The translations under genes and the position numbers were made by a program. From Phycisphaerae bacterium (GTDB lineage: Bacteria; Planctomycetota; Phycisphaerae; JAAYCJ01), in contig JAAZAW010000153.1 in NCBI GenBank assembly GCA_012514125.1, positions 1 to 11,169 of the forward strand: a stretch of 11,169 nucleotides of DNA, in the 5' to 3' direction. Below, piece by piece: positions 1 to 7,622 of this stretch. Position 1 is the stretch's first letter, and each line of letters begins with the position of its first letter. Under the pieces are notes generated by a model. That model searched no databases. It worked only from the letters and a program-made list of their open reading frames with translations, and was not told the DNA's origin.

Positions 1-1
1 T

Positions 2-1054
2 AGAAATAATCAAATTATCGGTCGGGGTTATCATCACTTTTTTGGCGGCCCGCATGCGGAAGTCGATGCCATTCAGGACGCACGGGCGCAAGGTGAATCG
101 ATTCGAGGCGCTACGCTGTATGTGACGCTTGAACCTTGCTGTCATTTCGGTAAAACGCCGCCGTGTACCCAAGCCATTATCGATGCGGGGATCAAGCGGG
201 TGGTGATAGGCGCGATGGACCCGTCGGCGAAGGTGGGCGGCAAGGGGATCGCCGCTTTGAAAAATGCCGATATTGAGGTTCAAACAGGACTTATGGCCGA
301 TGAAGCGGAAGCGCTCAACCCCTGGTTTTTCAAATTTCACCGAAAAAATACGCCCTGGGTGATTTGTAAATGGGCGCAAACGCTCGACGGCAAGCTTGCT
401 GCGCGAAGCGGACATTCCAAATGGATTACCGGCCCGGAAGCCCGGCGGGAGGCTCATCGAATCCGGCAAACGTGTCAGGCGATTGTCGTCGGGATTGGGA
501 CCGCTTTGGCGGACGATCCGGAATTGACCGTTCGCTTGGATAGCAATAGTGACGGGGATATTCACGCCCCCCAAGCCGGTGCCCCAAGAGACGGGCGAGT
601 GCTCAACCGGGTGGTTTTTGACTCGGATTTGCGGATCGACATCGGCTCAAAACTGGTTCAAACCGCCAGGCAGATGCCTGTGTGGGTTTTTACGGCCCAA
701 AACACGGAAAAGTCGAAAATCGAAACTCTTGAAAAATTTGGGGTTCACGTGGTCATGATGCCGACGGCTCAGCAGGGCCGATTGAGTTTGGGTGATTTTC
801 TTTCGTTCGCGGCCGATCAAGGCTGGGCGCGAATCATGGTGGAGGGCGGGGCGACGTTGATTCGTTCGTTTTTAATAGCGTCGATTGTGGATGAACTGGC
901 TGTTTTTCAGTCGGAGGCCCTTGCGATGGATGATCAGGCGAAACAATTTTCCGGATCGGACGCTCTCAAAGCGGATAATTTTTTGCAAAACTTCAAATTT
1001 CAGAGTGCCTTGCTTGTTGGAAACGACGTGCTGCTTCGGTTATTGTTAAAATAG
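2..1054 (+). CDS. ribD: Bifunctional riboflavin biosynthesis deaminase/reductase RibD, 5'-truncated by the window edge
   Basis: RibD deaminates the pyrimidine precursor of riboflavin and then reduces its ribosyl side chain with NADPH in the cytosol. The frame is open from base 2, so the true start lies outside the window; the GTG at 122 is an internal Val codon and not the start. Numbering from base 2, the deaminase zinc motif is visible as HAEV (residues 18-21) followed by EPCCHFGKTPPC (44-55), giving the His and two Cys zinc ligands and the catalytic Glu. The reductase domain begins near WVICKWAQTLDGKLA and includes GTALADDPELTVR, RVVFDSDLR and MVEGGATLIRSF. About 350 residues are seen, against about 367 for E. 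coli RibD, so roughly 30-40 N-terminal residues are missing. The C-terminus ends normally at TAG. No intrinsic terminator is obvious directly after it. Identification is firm. Confidence 0.96.
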   Translation, partial: RNNQIIGRGYHHFFGGPHAEVDAIQDARAQGESIRGATLYVTLEPCCHFGKTPPCTQAIIDAGIKRVVIGAMDPSAKVGGKGIAALKNADIEVQTGLMADEAEALNPWFFKFHRKNTPWVICKWAQTLDGKLAARSGHSKWITGPEARREAHRIRQTCQAIVVGIGTALADDPELTVRLDSNSDGDIHAPQAGAPRDGRVLNRVVFDSDLRIDIGSKLVQTARQMPVWVFTAQNTEKSKIETLEKFGVHVVMMPTAQQGRLSLGDFLSFAADQGWARIMVEGGATLIRSFLIASIVDELAVFQSEALAMDDQAKQFSGSDALKADNFLQNFKFQSALLVGNDVLLRLLLK

Positions 1055-1115
1055 GCATATCTAATCTGTGAAAATAGGCAATATCGGAAAGAACGTAAGG
1101 GGTGTTTAGTTCTAT

Positions 1116-1277
1116 TTGGAAAAAAAAGAGGTAAAAATTGCGCTGTGGATGATGTTGATAAGTGTTTTAAGTTTTGATTTTGTCGAAGTTTACATTGTTT
1201 ATAACAGAATGAATAAATTTTTTAAGAAACGCCGCGGGCCATGCCGATACAATAACAAGACATCCTTGAAGGGTTGA
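1116..1277 (+). CDS. Possible small membrane-protein ORF (doubtful)
   Basis: A 53-codon frame starts at TTG 1116 and ends at TGA 1277 in the AT-rich gap between ribD and flgM. The conceptual product has a charged N-terminus (LEKKEVK), a hydrophobic stretch (ALWMMLISVLSFDFVEVYIVY) split here only by two acidic residues, and a basic tail (NKFFKKRR), which resembles a single-pass small membrane protein. A purine-rich AAGGGG lies near 1097 but is rather far from the TTG, and the inner ATG codons at 1149 and 1152 lack a well-placed Shine-Dalgarno. AT-rich non-coding DNA could give such a frame by chance. No family is recognised. Confidence 0.15.
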   Translation: MEKKEVKIALWMMLISVLSFDFVEVYIVYNRMNKFFKKRRGPCRYNNKTSLKG

Positions 1278-1308
1278 AAAAGGCCCCTGGAAAAAACTTG
1301 AAATGAAA

Positions 1309-1391
1309 CAGGTTTTAATGTTAAATAAGAATATCTTCAGGGATGGGATTAGGTAACTCAGTTTGCTCAGGGGGCATCTGAACAAAACCTG
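1309..1391 (+). promoter_or_regulatory. Possible structured leader element upstream of flgM
   Basis: CAGGTTTT at 1309-1316 is the exact reverse complement of AAAACCTG at 1384-1391. Inside this closing stem, TTCAG (1336-1340) pairs with CTGAA (1378-1382), and after a two-base GG bulge ATG (1343-1345) can pair with CAT (1375-1377). The segment lies 112 bases before flgM, in the same orientation as a flgM leader. I do not match it to a known riboswitch; it lacks the c-di-GMP-I core. It may be a cis-regulatory RNA, or chance pairing in a 448-base gap (1055-1502) in which I find no convincing promoter. Confidence 0.2.
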
Positions 1392-1487
1392 ACGTAATAG
1401 ACAACAGCATACTTTTGAAGCGTAAAAGCCAGGACCCGTAACGACGCTGAAAGTAGAGCCAGAGTTTAGATGTTTTCGCCGAGAATA

Positions 1488-1493
1488 AAGAGG
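1488..1493 (+). promoter_or_regulatory. Shine-Dalgarno of flgM
   Basis: AAGAGG lies nine bases before the ATG at 1503 and supports that start codon. An opposite-strand frame over 1501-1725 has no comparable signal. Confidence 0.6.
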
Positions 1494-1502
1494 TAAAACG
1501 TT

Positions 1503-1793
1503 ATGGTCGATGAAATTCGTACATCAGGAGCGCGCTTCGGGGCAACGCCACTTGTTCGGCTCGGCGGGTATTCTCGTATTGGTGGTTTATCCCAGGAGAG
1601 TTCTGGGGGCGTGGAAGTGACCGACAAGGTCGAAATTTCGGAATTGGCGGCGTTGCGGTCGAAATACGCCCAGTTACCGGAAATTCGTCAGGAGCTTGTG
1701 GATCGTGTCCGGCAGGAAATTGCATCGGGCAGGTATGAGACTGCGGAAAAGCTCGATCAGGCGATTGAAAACCTGCTGGAAGATCTGAAGTAG
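1503..1793 (+). CDS. flgM: Anti-sigma-28 factor FlgM
   Basis: FlgM binds and inhibits the flagellar sigma factor FliA (sigma-28) until the hook-basal body is finished. It is then exported, which releases late flagellar gene expression. The product is 96 residues, the usual family size. The N-terminus (1-38) is Gly/Ser-rich and probably disordered, as expected for an exported protein. The C-terminal sigma-binding half is recognisable: DKVEISELAALRSKYAQL (41-58), then the helical stretch IRQELVDRVRQEIASG (61-76), RYETAEKLDQAIENLL (77-92). The ATG is preceded by AAGAGG and the gene is followed by a strong intrinsic terminator, so it may be monocistronic or the last gene of a transcript. No other flagellar gene is in the window, so motility of the host is inferred from this gene alone. 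I am confident of the family. Confidence 0.88.
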   Translation: MVDEIRTSGARFGATPLVRLGGYSRIGGLSQESSGGVEVTDKVEISELAALRSKYAQLPEIRQELVDRVRQEIASGRYETAEKLDQAIENLLEDLK

Positions 1794-1819
1794 CGTGAAG
1801 TTTACGATCATTGTTATTG

Positions 1820-1853
1820 AAAGGCCGGCCTGAGAAGGGTCGGCCTTTTTTTT
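1820..1853 (+). terminator. Rho-independent terminator of flgM
   Basis: An 11-bp stem is formed by AAAGGCCGGCC (1820-1830) and GGTCGGCCTTT (1838-1848), with one G-U pair and a seven-base loop TGAGAAG. It is followed directly by a run of T to 1853. The T-run is on the + strand side only, so this stops flgM transcription and is not a good terminator for the converging hydA transcript. Confidence 0.93.
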
Positions 1854-1897
1854 GTGCTTTATGCGCGGGGGCGCGGGTATGCTTAATTTTGTTTTTT

Positions 1898-3670
1898 TTA
1901 TAGAAGGCCTTTTGGGGTGTAGCGGGTGTGCAGCAGGTGATGCGATTTTTCGCTTAAGGGACGGCCTAGAAATTCTTCGTATAGTTTTTTGAGGTCCGGA
2001 TTTTCGTGCGATTTGCGCAGGGATTTTCCTTCATCTTCCCTGTAGATCGCTTCGATCCTGGCGAGCCGCACCGTGTCGTCGGTCATTCGGGGCTGACCTC
2101 CCCCACCGATACATCCGCCCGGACAGGTCATGACTTCCACGAAATGATAGTTGCCCTGGTTTGATCGAATTCGTTCGATGAGCGTTCGGGCGTTGCCCAG
2201 GCCATGCGCGACGGCGACATTGACGGTGAGGCCTTCGAGGAAAGACCAATCGGGAACCGTTCCGGTGATTTTGAGGGAAGCTTCTTTGACGCCTTCGAGT
2301 CCGACGATGGGAGTGACGTGGAGATTTTCAAATGGGAGCGGTTTTCCGGTCACGATTTCGTAGACGGTGCGCAGGGCGGCTTCCATGACTCCGCCGGTGT
2401 TGGCGAAGATATCGGCTGCGCCACTGGACAGTCCCAGCGGGGCATTCATTTTTTCGTCGGGAAGAGAATTAAAATCGATGCCGGCTTGAGTGATCATTCG
2501 AGCAAGTTCTCGCGTGGTCAGGACGACGTCCACATCCCGCACAGAGCTGGAGGCCATTTCAGGCCGTTGTGATTCGTATTTTTTGGCGGTGCAGGGCATG
2601 ATCGAGACGACGAAGATATCTTCGGGGCGTTTGTTGAGTTTTTTGGCGTAATAGGTTTTGGCCAATGCGCCGAACATTTGTTGGGGCGATTTACACGTGG
2701 AAATGTTGGGCAGCATGTCGGGGTAGAAATGTTCGACGTAATTAATCCATCCCGGTGAGCAGCTGGTGAATTGCGGCAAGGCGACGGGTTTGTTTTCGAG
2801 CAGGGCTTGTTTGAGACGAACGAGCAGTTCGGTTCCTTCTTCGAGGATGGTCAGATCGGCGGCGAAATTGGTATCGAAGACCGCGGCAAAGCCAAGTTTT
2901 TTGAGGGCGGCGACCATTTTTCCGGTGACGAGGGTTCCGGGGGGATGTCCGAAACATTCGCCCAGAGCGGCTCGGATGGCGGGGGCGGTTTGAACGACAA
3001 CGTGCTTCGTGGAGTCGTCCAGAGCGTTCCAGACTTCCTGAATCTGATCTTTTTCGCTGATGGCGCCGACGGGGCAGATCGCGGCGCACTGGCCACACTG
3101 TACGCAAACGACGTCGCTTAGATCATTGGTGAAGGCAGGACCGATCATTGATTTAAACCCGCGATGCTGGGGAAAGAGTCCGCCCACTCCCTGAGTCTGG
3201 TTGCAGACGGCGACACATCGACGACAGAGAATGCACTTTCCGGCGTCTCGAACCAAGGCGGGTGTGCTTTGATCGATTTTTTTCGGGCCTTTTTCTCCGG
3301 GATATGTCACTTCTCGTATTCCCATTTCATGGGCGAGCGATTGAAGTTCGCAATCGTTGTTTCGATCGCAGGTCTGACATTCGCCGTCGTGGGCGGAGAG
3401 GAGAAGTTCGACCACCATTTTTCGAGCTTCGCGGGCTCGCCGGGAATGGGTTTGGACTTTCATGCCGTTGCTGACGGGCATGGCGCAGGAGGCGACGAGG
3501 GATTTGGTTCCTTCGACTTCGACCAGGCACACGCGGCAGGCGCCGACGGGGGCATACTTTTCGGTGTGGCAGAGTGTGGGAATACGGATTCCCAATTGTC
3601 TGGCGGCTTGTAGAATTGTGGTTCCGGGATGCACCTGTGTTTCCTGATTGTTGATGGTGATTTTGAGCAT
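1898..3670 (-). CDS. hydA: [FeFe]-hydrogenase catalytic subunit HydA (group A3 / HndD type)
   Basis: This is the H2-activating subunit of a soluble multimeric [FeFe]-hydrogenase, 590 residues. Domains in order: a [2Fe-2S] plant-ferredoxin-like domain with C34, C45, C48, C62; a His-Cys [4Fe-4S] site with H94, C98, C101, C107; two [4Fe-4S] sites with C146/C149/C152/C156 and C189/C192/C195/C199; then the H-cluster domain. The three H-cluster loops are L1 FTSCSPGW (301-308), L2 MPCTAKKYE (358-366) and L3 EVMTCPGGCIGGGGQP (512-527). The C-terminal small-subunit region follows (KSHENPDLKKLYEEFLGRP, then HHLLHTRY). L1 has Ser where the textbook motif has a second Cys; see findings. It is the last gene of hydC-hydB-hydA, starting 3 bases after the hydB stop, with Shine-Dalgarno AGAGGAG ten bases before ATG. 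No H-cluster maturation genes are in the window. Assignment as a hydrogenase rather than a Nar1/sensor homologue is firm. Confidence 0.95.
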   Translation of the reverse strand: MLKITINNQETQVHPGTTILQAARQLGIRIPTLCHTEKYAPVGACRVCLVEVEGTKSLVASCAMPVSNGMKVQTHSRRAREARKMVVELLLSAHDGECQTCDRNNDCELQSLAHEMGIREVTYPGEKGPKKIDQSTPALVRDAGKCILCRRCVAVCNQTQGVGGLFPQHRGFKSMIGPAFTNDLSDVVCVQCGQCAAICPVGAISEKDQIQEVWNALDDSTKHVVVQTAPAIRAALGECFGHPPGTLVTGKMVAALKKLGFAAVFDTNFAADLTILEEGTELLVRLKQALLENKPVALPQFTSCSPGWINYVEHFYPDMLPNISTCKSPQQMFGALAKTYYAKKLNKRPEDIFVVSIMPCTAKKYESQRPEMASSSVRDVDVVLTTRELARMITQAGIDFNSLPDEKMNAPLGLSSGAADIFANTGGVMEAALRTVYEIVTGKPLPFENLHVTPIVGLEGVKEASLKITGTVPDWSFLEGLTVNVAVAHGLGNARTLIERIRSNQGNYHFVEVMTCPGGCIGGGGQPRMTDDTVRLARIEAIYREDEGKSLRKSHENPDLKKLYEEFLGRPLSEKSHHLLHTRYTPKGLL

Positions 3671-3673
3671 GGT

Positions 3674-6600
3674 CTATTGGCTCCTCTTTTCTTCACAATT
3701 TTCGCGATAGTCGCAACGGAGGCAACGTTTGGCTTCTTTGACGGCGATGGATTCACTCCAGGGCAGTTCCACTTCGGCGAAGCTTGTTCGCCGTTTGGCG
3801 ACGGGTGCGAGACGTATTTTTGCGCGGGGGTATATTTCCGGATCGGCATCGGGGTCGAAATAGGTGTCTTTTTTAAGTTCTGCCCGCCAGAAGGCATTGA
3901 ATTGACCTGTGAGCATTTGATCGATGGCGACCGCAGTCCGTTCGCCTGAACCGACGGCGTCGGCAACGGAGCTAGGTCCCAAGGCGGCATCGCCGCCGGA
4001 GAAGATCCAGGGGACGGAGGTTTTTCCGGTCATGGGATCGATATCGACGAAGCGGTTTTTTGTTATTCGGATATCCACGCCGTCGAAGATTTCCCTGGGT
4101 TCGAGGTATTGTCCGATGGCGGGGATGACCTGGTCGGCGGGAAGGATAAAGTCATTTTCGCCGCTGGCTTTGGGGCTTCGACGTCCGGTTCGGTCGAATT
4201 CACCGAGAGACATTCGTCCGCAACGGATGCCGGAAACCTTTCCATTTTCGGTGATGATCTCAAGCGGGCTGATTTGGGTTCGAATTACGACGCCTTCTTT
4301 TTCGGCTTCTTCGATTTCTTCCACGTAGGCGGGCATTTCCGCACGGGTTCGACGATAAAGGATGGTGACGGATTTGGCACCGAGCCTGATGGCGGTGCGT
4401 GAGGCATCGATAGCAGCATTGCCGCCACCGATCACGACCACATTTTTTCCGACCCAGACGGAACCGCGGATGTTATATTCACGCAGGAATTTGATGGCGT
4501 CGGAGACCCCTTCAGCGTCTTCGCCGGGAATTTGAAGTTTGCTGCCATAGGGAGCGCCGATGGCTAGAAAGACGGCCTGGTAGCCTTCGTCTCGAAGTTC
4601 TTTGAGGGTGAAGTCTTTTCCCAGACGCATGTTTGTTTCGACATCCACGCCCATGCGTTCGATCATTCGGACCTCGCGGGCAAGTTCTTCACGAGGCAGG
4701 CGATAGGCGGGAATGGTCTGGACGAGCATTCCGCCGGGGCGAACTTCGGCTTCGAAGACTTTGGGTTTATAGCCTAGTCGGGCGAGAAAATAGGCACAGG
4801 ACAATCCGGCGGGACCGGCGCCGACGATGGCGATTTTACGATTGGCGTTTTGTTCGTTTTCGCGAATTTCAGGAACCTGGATGGTGACCTCCTGCTCGAC
4901 CATGAAACGTTTCAAGCCGCGAATGTTCAATGGTTCATCGAGAGTGCTTCGTCGGCATTTGTCTTCGCAGGTATGGAAACATACTCTGGCGCAGACCGAG
5001 GCGAAGGGATTGCGTTCGCGATGTAATTTCAATGCTTCGGCGTATCGCCGTTCGCCGATGTAAGAGACGAACCCGGGGATATCGACGCCGGCGGGACAGG
5101 CATTTTGACACGGCGATCGCACCAGCGACGGGCACAGGCCGGCGGGACAACGTTTTTCGCGGATGTGAATTTCATATTCTTCGCGGAAATGCCGAATGGT
5201 CGAGAGGACGGGGTTCGGCGCGGTCTGGCCCAGACCGCAGAGCGCGGTGTCCTTGATTTTATTACCCAGGTCGATGAGTTTTTCGATATCGCCTTCTTTG
5301 CCTTTGCCGGTGCAGATTCGATCGATGATTTCGAGCATGCGTTTGGTTCCGATTCGGCACGGGGGGCATTTCCCGCACGATTCGTCCTGAACAAAATCGA
5401 GGAAGAACCTGGCCATATCGACCATGCAGGTGTCTTCGTCCATGACGATCAGACCGCCGGAACCCATGATGGCTCCGACCTGCGTCAGGGATTCATAATC
5501 GACGGGGATATTTAAAAATTCCTTCGGGACGCATCCGCCGGAAGGTCCGCCGATCTGGGCGGCTTTGAATTTTTTACCGTTGGGGATTCCGCCGCCGATA
5601 TCGTAAATGATTTCTCCGAGCGGTGTGCCGATGGGAATTTCGACAAGTCCGGTGTTATTGACCGCGCCGGCAAGCGCGAAGACCTTTGTTCCCTTGCTTT
5701 TTTCGGTTCCAAAGGAAGCGAACCATTCGGGGCCTTTGAGGATGATGGCTGGAATATTCGCGTAAGTTTCGACGTTGTTAAGGAGACTGGGTTTGCCCCA
5801 TAACCCCTGCTGGGCGGGAAACGGCGGGCGAGGTTTGGGTTCGCCGCGATTTCCTTCGATGGACGTCATCAGGGCGGTTTCTTCGCCGCAGACAAAGGCG
5901 CCTGAACCCATGCGGAGTTCCAGATTGAAGGACATGTCTGTTCCGAGGATGTTGTCGCCCAGAAGGCCATAAGACTTGGCCTGGTCGATGGCCATGGTCA
6001 GGCGTTGTATCGCCAACGGATATTCGGCTCGCACATAGATGTATCCCTGCGAAGAACCAATGGCGTAGGCGGCGATTGTCATTGCTTCGATGAGGCTATG
6101 AGGATCGCCTTCCATGACACTTCGGTCCATGAAGGCGCCGGGGTCGCCCTCATCACCGTTACAAATGACGAATTTTGTCTCGTCGGGTTGGAGGCGGGCC
6201 AACTCCCATTTTCTTCCGGTTGGGAACCCCCCACCGCCCCTGCCGCGCAGCCCGGAACGTTTGACGATCTCGACGACCGCTTCGGGGGTCATCGACGTCA
6301 GGACTTTCGATAAAGCTTCGTAGCCGTCGCGAGCGATGTATTCTTCGATCTTCGATGGGTCGATCAATCCGCAATTTCTAAGGACGACTCGCTGCTGGCC
6401 GCTGAAGAAATCGATTTTGTTCAGATGGGCGACGATTTTTTCTGTGGGGGCCTGCTTATGGGCCAATCGCTCGACGATGTGTCCGGCGAGCAGGTGTTCC
6501 TGTACGATATCTTCGGTGTCGGCGGGAGTGACGTGTTCATAAAATATGCCGTCGGGATAAATCACGACCACTGGACCAATGGCGCAAGGTCCGAGGCATC

Positions 6601-6865
6601 CGGTCTCCACGATGCTGATCTGTTTATCCACGCCTTTAGCTTCGACGCACTTTCGTAAGGCGGCGGCGACCTCCAAAGAGCCTGAAGCGACGCATCCTGC
6701 TCCGGCACACACGAGCACATGAATCTGGGATTTGTCATCCGCATCCTTTATGGTTGAAATTTGTGATAAATCGTTGTTTTTACCGCCCTGCCGAATATCC
6801 ATCCACTTCCGAAGTCTGTTCCGCAATTCTGTAAGTTCCTGAGCCATGCTGATTTTTCGGACCAT
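3674..6865 (-). CDS. hydB: HydB-type NuoF-like subunit fused to a GltD/NfnL-like FAD-NADP(H) oxidoreductase module
   Basis: Large flavo-iron-sulfur subunit, 1063 residues. A thioredoxin-like [2Fe-2S] domain comes first (C53, C58, C90, C94). A NuoF core follows with FMN/NADH motifs GRGGGGFPTGRKW (208-220), NGDEGDPGAFMDR (236-248) and GSGAFVCGEETAL (320-332), and the [4Fe-4S] site CGKCPPC plus C543. At EKRCPAGLC (570-578), where ordinary HydB enters a two-cluster ferredoxin domain, the sequence turns into a GltD/NfnL module. That module has C586/C590 with CPAGVDIPGF, C625/C629/C633/C637, FAD site GAGPAGLSCA (682-691), a second Rossmann fold GGGNAAIDASRTAIRLGA (813-830) followed by YRRTRAEMPA, and the closing GDAALGPSSVADAVGSGE. 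The Arg pair after the second fold is typical of NADP(H) binding in this family. The C-terminus holds C1048, C1051, C1057. The start at 6865 is chosen because a GGAAGGA Shine-Dalgarno precedes it; the Met at residue 7 has none. Confidence 0.93.
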   Translation of the reverse strand: MVRKISMAQELTELRNRLRKWMDIRQGGKNNDLSQISTIKDADDKSQIHVLVCAGAGCVASGSLEVAAALRKCVEAKGVDKQISIVETGCLGPCAIGPVVVIYPDGIFYEHVTPADTEDIVQEHLLAGHIVERLAHKQAPTEKIVAHLNKIDFFSGQQRVVLRNCGLIDPSKIEEYIARDGYEALSKVLTSMTPEAVVEIVKRSGLRGRGGGGFPTGRKWELARLQPDETKFVICNGDEGDPGAFMDRSVMEGDPHSLIEAMTIAAYAIGSSQGYIYVRAEYPLAIQRLTMAIDQAKSYGLLGDNILGTDMSFNLELRMGSGAFVCGEETALMTSIEGNRGEPKPRPPFPAQQGLWGKPSLLNNVETYANIPAIILKGPEWFASFGTEKSKGTKVFALAGAVNNTGLVEIPIGTPLGEIIYDIGGGIPNGKKFKAAQIGGPSGGCVPKEFLNIPVDYESLTQVGAIMGSGGLIVMDEDTCMVDMARFFLDFVQDESCGKCPPCRIGTKRMLEIIDRICTGKGKEGDIEKLIDLGNKIKDTALCGLGQTAPNPVLSTIRHFREEYEIHIREKRCPAGLCPSLVRSPCQNACPAGVDIPGFVSYIGERRYAEALKLHRERNPFASVCARVCFHTCEDKCRRSTLDEPLNIRGLKRFMVEQEVTIQVPEIRENEQNANRKIAIVGAGPAGLSCAYFLARLGYKPKVFEAEVRPGGMLVQTIPAYRLPREELAREVRMIERMGVDVETNMRLGKDFTLKELRDEGYQAVFLAIGAPYGSKLQIPGEDAEGVSDAIKFLREYNIRGSVWVGKNVVVIGGGNAAIDASRTAIRLGAKSVTILYRRTRAEMPAYVEEIEEAEKEGVVIRTQISPLEIITENGKVSGIRCGRMSLGEFDRTGRRSPKASGENDFILPADQVIPAIGQYLEPREIFDGVDIRITKNRFVDIDPMTGKTSVPWIFSGGDAALGPSSVADAVGSGERTAVAIDQMLTGQFNAFWRAELKKDTYFDPDADPEIYPRAKIRLAPVAKRRTSFAEVELPWSESIAVKEAKRCLRCDYRENCEEKRSQ

Positions 6866-6867
6866 AA

Positions 6868-7404
6868 TTACTTATCCTTCCTCGCCGGTTCGGCGGAGTC
6901 TTTTTGGCGATACTGGTCGAGAATTTCCTGAATTTTGGTGGGTTTGACCCGTTGATACACCTCGTCGTCGATGGAGATGGCTGGGGCAAGACCGCAGGCA
7001 CCGAAACATCGGGCCACTTCCAGTGAAAACATCCGGTCGGAGGTCGTTTCACCGACATCGATTCCCAATTTTTGTTTCAGGACTTCCAGGATTCGCTTGC
7101 CCCCCCGCACATAGCAGGCGGTTCCCAGGCAGACCCGGATCATGTGCTTTCCTCTGGGATGAGTGGAGAAGAAGGAATAAAACCCAACCACGCCGGCAAC
7201 CTCGCTATAGGGTTTGTTGAGGCCTAGACTGATTTTTTTCAGGACGGGTTCAGGAAGATATCCGAAAACACCCTGGGCCATTTGTAAAACGGGAATAAGC
7301 GCCCCGGGCTTTGCTTGATATTCTGCGATAATCTGTTCCAACCGCAAATAAAGCTCGTCTTCGCTGATCGGTTGACACGCACACGGACCTAATTTTTCAA
7401 CCAT
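6868..7404 (-). CDS. hydC: NuoE-like [2Fe-2S] hydrogenase subunit HydC
   Basis: Small electron-transfer subunit of the hydrogenase complex, 178 residues, homologous to NuoE of complex I (24-kDa subunit). The thioredoxin-like [2Fe-2S] ligands are C92 and C97 (VCLGTACYVRGG) and C133 and C137 (ARCFGACGLAPA). The N-terminal helical part carries the family's typical LIPVLQMAQGVFGYLP and VAGVVGFYSFFS. In HydABC and NuoEFG relatives this subunit packs on the NuoF-like subunit and holds a cluster near its FMN. It is the first gene of the operon: its TAA stop is two bases before the hydB ATG, and the hydB Shine-Dalgarno lies inside its 3' end, which suggests translational coupling. Its own start has GGGAGG six bases upstream. 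An extra CxC near the N-terminus (C8, C10) is seen; its role is unknown. Confidence 0.94.
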   Translation of the reverse strand: MVEKLGPCACQPISEDELYLRLEQIIAEYQAKPGALIPVLQMAQGVFGYLPEPVLKKISLGLNKPYSEVAGVVGFYSFFSTHPRGKHMIRVCLGTACYVRGGKRILEVLKQKLGIDVGETTSDRMFSLEVARCFGACGLAPAISIDDEVYQRVKPTKIQEILDQYRQKDSAEPARKDK

Positions 7405-7515
7405 CCGCCGCCTCCCTTTAGCTAGTTTTACCGCAATTTCATGAAAACGAAATTGGAACGGAAAAAATGGAATTGTTCTGCAGGAAAATCCATACCGATT
7501 TCCCGCACTTCTAAA

Positions 7516-7544
7516 AGTATAGTGAATCTTTTTTATAACGTCAA
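7516..7544 (-). promoter_or_regulatory. Sigma-70 promoter of hydCBA
   Basis: On the - strand TTGACG (7539-7544) and TATACT (7516-7521) are separated by exactly 17 bases, with an AT-rich spacer. This is a near-consensus housekeeping promoter. The expected transcription start is near 7508-7510, giving a leader of about 105 bases before hydC, whose Shine-Dalgarno is AAAGGGAGG. The site points into the operon and nothing else, which makes the call strong for a sequence-only prediction. Confidence 0.8.
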
Positions 7545-7622
7545 GTGGAACAATCGAATATTGGGAAATTCTCGTGGAACGTTAGGTTACTGTCGGAGAG
7601 TATCCCTCGCCGGTGGTATCGC

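Noticed and set aside
122..124. GTG at 122 as the start of RibD
   Set aside because: The same frame is open back to base 2 and encodes the essential HAEV zinc motif upstream, so 122 is internal.
1167..1385. 72-codon - strand frame upstream of flgM
   Set aside because: It begins at a TTG without a ribosome site, lies in AT-rich non-coding DNA and shows no recognisable motif.
1400..1480. c-di-GMP-I riboswitch before flgM
   Set aside because: A fragment resembling ACGCAAAGCC is present, but the CACGCACAGGGCAAACC core and the tetraloop/receptor parts are absent.
2204..3613. Several 100-150-codon + strand frames over hydA
   Set aside because: They are antisense shadows of a gene with clear family motifs along its whole length.
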